This document shows positions 59,521-64,000 of a DNA stretch of 64,000 nucleotides, in pieces. The stretch covers positions 6,331-70,330 of the forward strand of contig CAVGCV010000010.1 in the NCBI GenBank assembly GCA_963627995.1. The letters are read 5' to 3'. Source of the stretch: UBA3839 sp963627995 (lineage in GTDB: Bacteria; Bacteroidota; Bacteroidia; Bacteroidales; Bacteroidaceae). Every line of letters begins with the position of its first letter. The stretch's first letter is position 1. The translations under genes and the position numbers were made by a program. Under the pieces are notes generated by a model that was given only the letters and a program-made list of their open reading frames with translations, had not been told where the DNA came from and did not search any database.

Positions 59521-61767
59521 ATGGATGATGTTCAGAACAAAGAGGACATGGAGGAGAAAATGGTGAACGATGCGTTCGACCATCTCATCCAGTCCTATCT
59601 TGCAAGTCCCCACCGGAAGAAGGTTGAAATCATCACAAAGGCTTTCAACTTTGCCAAGCACGCGCATAAGGGCGTGCGCCGTCTGTCGGGCGAACCATAT
59701 ATCATGCATCCTTTGGCCGTTGCCCAAATCGTCTGTACGGAAATCGGGCTTGGCAGCACCTCCATCTGCTCGGCGCTGCTCCACGATGTCGTCGAGGACA
59801 CCGACTACACGGTCGAGGACATCGAGAATATGTTCGGCCCGAAAATCGCACAGATTGTCGATGGACTGACCAAAATCGCGGGCGGCATATTCGGCGAGAA
59901 CGCATCTGCCCAGGCGGAGAACTTCAAGAAGCTGCTGCTCACCATGAGCGACGACATCCGCGTGATTCTCATCAAGATTGCCGACCGCTTGCACAACATG
60001 CGCACCCTGGGGTCGCAGGCGAAGAACAAGCAGTACAAGATTGCCGGCGAAACGCTGTACATCTATGCCCCCTTGGCCAACCGGCTGGGGCTGAACACCA
60101 TCAAGGCGGAGCTGGAGGACCTGAGCTTCAAGTACGAACATCCGGTCGAGTATGCAGAGATAGAGACGAAGCTGGCCAGCACGGAAGCCGAGCGCAACAC
60201 CGTGTTCGAGGAATTCACGAAGCCCATTCGCGCCTGCCTAGACGCGCAGGGCGTGAAGTACGAAATCAAGGCCCGCATCAAGTCGCCCTATTCCATTTGG
60301 AGCAAGATGCAGAGCAAGCACGTCCTGTTTGAGGACATCTACGACATCCTGGCCGTCCGCATCATTTTCGACCCGGCGAGCGCGCAGACCGAGCTCAACG
60401 AATGCTTCAACATCTATGTGAACATCAGCAAAATCTATCGCTCGCACCCCGGCCGTTTGCGCGACTGGGTCAATCATCCCAAGGCGAACGGCTACCAAGC
60501 CCTCCATGTGACGCTCATGTCCAGCAAGGGCGAATGGATAGAGGTGCAGATACGGAGCCGGCGCATGGACGAGATTGCGGAGAAGGGCTTCGCCGCGCAC
60601 TGGAAGTACAAGGAGGGCGCCAAGGGGGAGACGGAGAGCGAGACGGAGCTCGACAAGTGGCTGACGACCATCAAGGAGATTCTCGATGACCCGCAGCCTG
60701 ACGCCATGGACTTTCTCGACACCATCAAGCTGAATCTGTTCGCGTCCGAAATCTTCGTGTTTACGCCGAAGGGCGAGCTGCGGACGCTGCCGGTGGGCAG
60801 TACGGCGCTCGACTTCGCTTTCTCCATCCACACCTTCGTCGGAAGCCACTGCATCGGGGCGAAGGTGAACCACAAGCTGGTGCCGATGAGCCACAAGCTC
60901 CAGAGCGGCGACCAGGTGGAGGTGCTGACCTCCAAGTCCGCCCACGTGCAGCGTTCGTGGCTGAACATCGCCACCACGGCCAAGGCAACGACCAAAATTC
61001 TGGCCATCCTTCGGCGCGAGGAGCGCGAGGCACGCAAGGCGGGAGAGAAGATGCTCGACGATTTCTTCAAGAAGCAGGACTTGCCCAAGGATACGATCAG
61101 CATCGAGCGCATCTGCCATCTCCACGAATGCAGCAAGGCCGACGAGCTCTACACGCTGCTGGGCGAGGGGACGGTGCAGCTGGGCGACAGAGAGGTCGAT
61201 TTGCTGCGGGGGCGCACGGGCAGCGGCGGGTGGAAGCGCTTCTTCACGTTTGGCCTCAAATCGAAGAGCAAGGAGGAGAAGCCCGGCGACCGCTTTGTGG
61301 TGGGCAAGGACTTCGACCGCCGGCAGGTGCTGTCGCTGACGGAAACAACCATACAGAGCAAGTACACCCTGTCCGAATGCTGCAAGCCCATACCGGGCGA
61401 CCCCGTCATGGGCTTCATCAGCGACGACAACCACATCTATGTGCACAAGCTGCAATGCCCCGTCGCCGCCCGGCTCAAGGCCAACCGCGGCAACCGTGTG
61501 CTGGCGGCGCAGTGGCAGATGGGGAAAACCATGCTCTTCCCCGTGAACATCAGCATGCAGGGCATCGACAAGCTGGGGCTGTTCAACCGTGTGACACAGG
61601 TGATTTCCCAGCAGCTCAACGTCAATATGCACAAAATCATGGTGGAGTGCGACGACGGAGTTTTCAATTGCACCATCCAGCTCTTTGTGCACGACACGCA
61701 GGAGGTCGATCAGCTCGTCAGCAGCCTGAGGGCGGTGGAGGACATCACCAGCGTCGTGCGGCTCTGA
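59521..61767 (+). CDS. relA: Bifunctional (p)ppGpp synthetase/hydrolase, RelA/SpoT (Rel)
   Basis: A 748-residue stringent-response enzyme. The hydrolase HD domain is intact (AHKGVRRLSGEPYIMHPLAVAQIV; ALLHDVVEDTDYT with the HD pair; DRLHNMRTL). The synthetase domain follows (about 230-390: RIKSPYSIWSKM, DILAVRIIF, HPKANGYQALHVTL), then a TGS domain (about 400-470, VFTPKGELRTLPVGSTALDFAF), helical and zinc-finger-like regions (LSECCKPIPGDPVMGFI) and a C-terminal ACT domain. Both active sites look functional, so it can make and destroy the alarmone. It ends the parAB-linked run at a very strong hairpin. Confidence 0.96.
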   Translation: MDDVQNKEDMEEKMVNDAFDHLIQSYLASPHRKKVEIITKAFNFAKHAHKGVRRLSGEPYIMHPLAVAQIVCTEIGLGSTSICSALLHDVVEDTDYTVEDIENMFGPKIAQIVDGLTKIAGGIFGENASAQAENFKKLLLTMSDDIRVILIKIADRLHNMRTLGSQAKNKQYKIAGETLYIYAPLANRLGLNTIKAELEDLSFKYEHPVEYAEIETKLASTEAERNTVFEEFTKPIRACLDAQGVKYEIKARIKSPYSIWSKMQSKHVLFEDIYDILAVRIIFDPASAQTELNECFNIYVNISKIYRSHPGRLRDWVNHPKANGYQALHVTLMSSKGEWIEVQIRSRRMDEIAEKGFAAHWKYKEGAKGETESETELDKWLTTIKEILDDPQPDAMDFLDTIKLNLFASEIFVFTPKGELRTLPVGSTALDFAFSIHTFVGSHCIGAKVNHKLVPMSHKLQSGDQVEVLTSKSAHVQRSWLNIATTAKATTKILAILRREEREARKAGEKMLDDFFKKQDLPKDTISIERICHLHECSKADELYTLLGEGTVQLGDREVDLLRGRTGSGGWKRFFTFGLKSKSKEEKPGDRFVVGKDFDRRQVLSLTETTIQSKYTLSECCKPIPGDPVMGFISDDNHIYVHKLQCPVAARLKANRGNRVLAAQWQMGKTMLFPVNISMQGIDKLGLFNRVTQVISQQLNVNMHKIMVECDDGVFNCTIQLFVHDTQEVDQLVSSLRAVEDITSVVRL

Positions 61768-61783
61768 AGCGGCTTTTTGGGAA

Positions 61784-61862
61784 AAAGGGAAAAGGAAACG
61801 GGACAGCTTGAATGCGCCAGCTCATCACGGCGCGGCAAGTTGTCCCGTTTCCTTTTCCCTTT
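61784..61862 (+). terminator. Very long terminator hairpin after relA
   Basis: A 27-bp stem (61784-61810 with 61836-61862, one G-U) whose 25-nt loop holds a second small hairpin (GCGCC/GGCGC). The outer arms are purine-rich then pyrimidine-rich, giving the T-run on the plus strand. Confidence 0.85.
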
Positions 61863-61920
61863 CCCCTCCATCCGCTCCGCTGTCCCCCCCCCACCGCCGG
61901 TGGCTTTCCATGCAGCAAGA

Positions 61921-61959
61921 AGGGCCGCCCCGTCTCCGTCGAGAGAGAGGGGCGGCCCT
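61921..61959 (-). terminator. Terminator of the three-unit repeat protein gene
   Basis: Arms AGGGCCGCCCC and GGGGCGGCCCT pair over 11 bp with a 17-nt loop, about 45 bp beyond the minus-strand stop codon. The T-run is weak. Confidence 0.6.
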
Positions 61960-62005
61960 GCGTATGGCGGCCCGGCACCGGTGCCGGATCCGCTCCGTCA
62001 TGCCG

Positions 62006-64000
62006 TCACTTCTTCATCACCTTCTGCCCGTCCACGACATAGACGCCGCGCGGAAGCTGGTCGAGCGGGGCCGTGAGGCGCACGCCCGAGAGCGTGTAGG
62101 TGCCCTCGCGGCGGGGCGCGTCAACGACCGTCGTGCCGATGCCCACGGACGTCGGGAGGATGAGCACTTCCTCGGTCACAAACCTGCCGTCCTTTATCAG
62201 CGCGCCGCCGTCGAACGCCGCGCCCGCCGGCGTGACGACATGACAGTCCTTGAGCGTCACCGACGCGAAGTTGCAGATGGCCCCGACCGACCCTATGGCG
62301 CGCACGGTGGCGTTCTCGATGGCGAGGGTCTCACTCCCCTTGTTGCCTGTGATTCCGTACGGGAGGAGCTTGGCGGTGAGGTCGAGGTCGCGGACGGTGC
62401 AGGACGCGCCGTTCTCCACGAGAATGCCGCGGTCCCAGGAATAGACACTGAGCGAGGGCGCCCCAGCCCCGGGCTTGCCTGCAATCGCGGTGGATGCGTC
62501 CAAGAGGATGCTGGGGTTAAAGCCGGATGTCATCGCGCACTGCCCCTCCACCTCGACGGTCAGCCCGTCCACGTTCCCGTTCACGATGCAATGGAGGGCC
62601 TCCGTCGTCTCGATGGCGGCGTCCTTGAGCCGCAGCGTCTTGGTCGCGGGGTCGTAGGTGGCGGTGCCCGTCACGCCGGGGATGGCGGAGAGGTCGTCCT
62701 TGTTCGCGTCGGTCACCGGCACGCCGCAGATGTACAGGCCATAGCTCCTGCCGATGACCGCCTCGCCGGTCACCGCCTCGCCGTCCTGTTTCAGCGTGCC
62801 GCCGTCGAACGCCGCGCCCTCGGGCGTGAGAACCATGCAGTCTTTGAGCTCCACCGAGCTGAAGTTGCAGATGCTGCCTTGCCCGCCCGTGGCGCGCACG
62901 GTGGCGTTCTCGATGGTGAGGGGCCTGTTTTCGCCAAAGATTCCATACGTCTGGCCCGTGGCGGTGAGGTCGAGGTCGCGGATGGTGGTGATCGCTTCCG
63001 GATTATGAATCGCCCTAATGCCGTAGTCTCCGGCAAAAACACTGAGCGAGGGAGCTACAGCCCCGGTCTTTCCTGTAATCGTGGAGTTCGACCCAAGCTC
63101 AATGCCTGTCTTGGCAGATGTCAGCTTGCACTTCCCCTCCACCTCGATGGTCAGCCCATCTCCCACGAAGCAACTGTTGTCGCCCGCCTCGATGACGGCG
63201 TCCTTGAGCCGCAGCGTCTTGGTCGCGGGGTCGAAGGTGACGGTGCCCTCCTTCACGCCGGGAATGGCAGAGAGGTCGTCCTTGTTCGCGCCGGTCACCG
63301 GCACGCCGCAAACGTCCAGGAAATACAACAGGCTGATGATTGCCTCCTCGGTCACCACCTCGCCGTCTTTTTTCAGCGTGCCGTCGCCGAACGAGCCGAA
63401 CGCCGCACCCATGGGCGCGAGAACCTTGCAGAAATCGTGCCGCACCCAATAGAAGTTGCAGATGCTGCCTTTCGTTCCCTTGGCGCGCACGGTGGCTGCC
63501 CCGATTTTAAGAACCCCACCGCCACCGCCTGCGATTCCATACTCCTGACCCGTGGCGGTGAGGTCGAGGCCGCTGATGGTGCAGTGAACGCTGCGCACGT
63601 CGATGCCGACGTTCCCGGAAACGATGAGCGAGGAGGTTATAGTCCCCTCGAACTTTCCTGTAATCCAGTCCTTTCCTGCAATCGTGGTGGACGCGCCCAT
63701 GACAAAGCCATACCCTGCGTCGGATGTCATCGCGCACTTCCCCTCCACCTCGACGGTCAGTCCGTCCACGCTTTCATTCTTGATGCAATCGTTGTCGCCC
63801 GCCGCCTCGATGACGGCATTCTTGAGCCGCAGCGTCTTGGCCGAGGGGTCGTAGGTGACGGTGCCCGTCACGCCGGGGATGGCGGAGAGGTCGTCCTTGT
63901 TCGCGTCGGTCACCTGCACGCCGCAAACGTACAGGCCGTAGTCCTCGGCCTGCGCGGGCGCGGCCCACAGCGCGGCCAGCGCCACGGCGAGCAGGAGCGG
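62006..64000 (-). CDS. Secreted protein with three tandem ~200-residue units (5' end beyond window)
   Basis: At least 664 residues. The frame runs off the window edge: the last bases encode LLLAVALAALWAAPAQA, the core and cleavage site of a signal peptide, so only the extreme N terminus is missing. Three tandem units follow (about 15-219, 220-412 and 413-609). Each begins YGLYVCGVQVTDANKDDLSA or a close variant, then GTVTYDPATKTLRLKDAVIE, GLTVEVEGKC, a beta-rich middle with DLDLTATGQ, ATVRATG..GSICNF, and GAAFDGGTLKQDGE. The pattern suggests stacked beta-helix-like or carbohydrate-binding units. The protein ends in a degenerate sorting tail (YTLSGVRLTAPLDQLPRGVY). I do not recognise a named family with certainty; a surface or secreted binding protein is the cautious reading. 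Confidence 0.8.
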   Translation of the reverse strand, partial: PLLLAVALAALWAAPAQAEDYGLYVCGVQVTDANKDDLSAIPGVTGTVTYDPSAKTLRLKNAVIEAAGDNDCIKNESVDGLTVEVEGKCAMTSDAGYGFVMGASTTIAGKDWITGKFEGTITSSLIVSGNVGIDVRSVHCTISGLDLTATGQEYGIAGGGGGVLKIGAATVRAKGTKGSICNFYWVRHDFCKVLAPMGAAFGSFGDGTLKKDGEVVTEEAIISLLYFLDVCGVPVTGANKDDLSAIPGVKEGTVTFDPATKTLRLKDAVIEAGDNSCFVGDGLTIEVEGKCKLTSAKTGIELGSNSTITGKTGAVAPSLSVFAGDYGIRAIHNPEAITTIRDLDLTATGQTYGIFGENRPLTIENATVRATGGQGSICNFSSVELKDCMVLTPEGAAFDGGTLKQDGEAVTGEAVIGRSYGLYICGVPVTDANKDDLSAIPGVTGTATYDPATKTLRLKDAAIETTEALHCIVNGNVDGLTVEVEGQCAMTSGFNPSILLDASTAIAGKPGAGAPSLSVYSWDRGILVENGASCTVRDLDLTAKLLPYGITGNKGSETLAIENATVRAIGSVGAICNFASVTLKDCHVVTPAGAAFDGGALIKDGRFVTEEVLILPTSVGIGTTVVDAPRREGTYTLSGVRLTAPLDQLPRGVYVVDGQKVMKK
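62159..63943 (-). repeat. Three tandem coding repeats of about 580-615 bp
   Basis: Unit boundaries by the recurring start motif are about 63943-63329, 63328-62750 and 62749-62159. Similarity is clear at both DNA and protein level at the unit starts and ends, and weaker in the middles. This points to internal duplication followed by divergence of the central part. Confidence 0.85.

Overview
The window is chromosomal DNA from a Bacteroidota bacterium, most likely a fairly GC-rich Bacteroidales member close to Prevotellaceae. The sequence grounds for this are: two SusC/SusD outer-membrane pairs; a fused LpxC-FabZ gene; conserved gene blocks lpxD-lpxCfabZ-lpxA-(pRiA4-ORF3-like)-miaA, tig-clpP-clpX-recQ, PPIase-surA-ostA-mutL and parA-parB-DUF5683-mltD-relA; Bacteroidetes-type promoters (TTTG, about 19-20 bp, TAnnTTTG) in front of many units; and degenerate C-terminal sorting-like tails on secreted proteins. 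I see no rRNA, CRISPR array, insertion sequence, phage or plasmid genes.

Layout. 1-628 is intergenic and holds the first copy of a periodic repeat. 629-7031 (+) is a three-gene xylan side-chain operon (GH43, GH115, GH43-CBM6). 7493-25094 (-) is one co-directional block transcribed from about 25.2 kb: FAS1 lipoprotein, SusC, SusD, FAS1, FAS1, SusC, SusD. It contains no glycosidase, but a secreted GH128-type endo-beta-1,3-glucanase is encoded just upstream on the same strand (25599-28529). 29110-33800 (+) is the lipid A operon ending in miaA, followed by tRNA-Arg, a free-methionine sulfoxide reductase, a convergent nitroreductase, manC and a convergent DUF4369/thioredoxin-fold lipoprotein that lacks its cysteines. 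38331-45768 (+) holds trigger factor, ClpP, ClpX, RecQ and GuaB. 45970-52864 (+) is an envelope-biogenesis run (two PPIases, OstA-like protein, a 97-aa membrane protein) closing with mutL. 53411-61767 (+) holds an OmpA-family porin, tRNA-Pro and tRNA-Val, a SUI1/YciH protein, ParAB, a DUF5683 protein, a LysM transglycosylase and a bifunctional RelA/SpoT. 62006-64000 (-) is the 3' part of a secreted protein built of three tandem units of about 200 residues, cut by the window edge.

Most notable observation. Five intergenic elements of about 110 bp (near 244, 7296, 28803, 35522 and 52974) are each an array of exactly five CYGCRG boxes. Box starts are 22 bp apart in 18 of 20 intervals and 23 bp in the other two. 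The boxes occur in either orientation and are separated by 16-17-nt spacers, many of them an A-tract followed by a T-tract. The 22-bp period is close to two helical turns, so all boxes would lie on one face of the DNA. The arrays occur between convergent, divergent and tandem genes, so they are not simply terminators. I know of no named family that matches them.

How the genes work together. The left third handles extracellular polysaccharide (glucuronoxylan side chains, possibly beta-1,3-glucan, and uptake of an unidentified ligand). The remainder is core housekeeping: lipid A, GDP-mannose, protein folding and proteolysis, outer-membrane assembly, chromosome segregation, cell-wall turnover and the stringent response.
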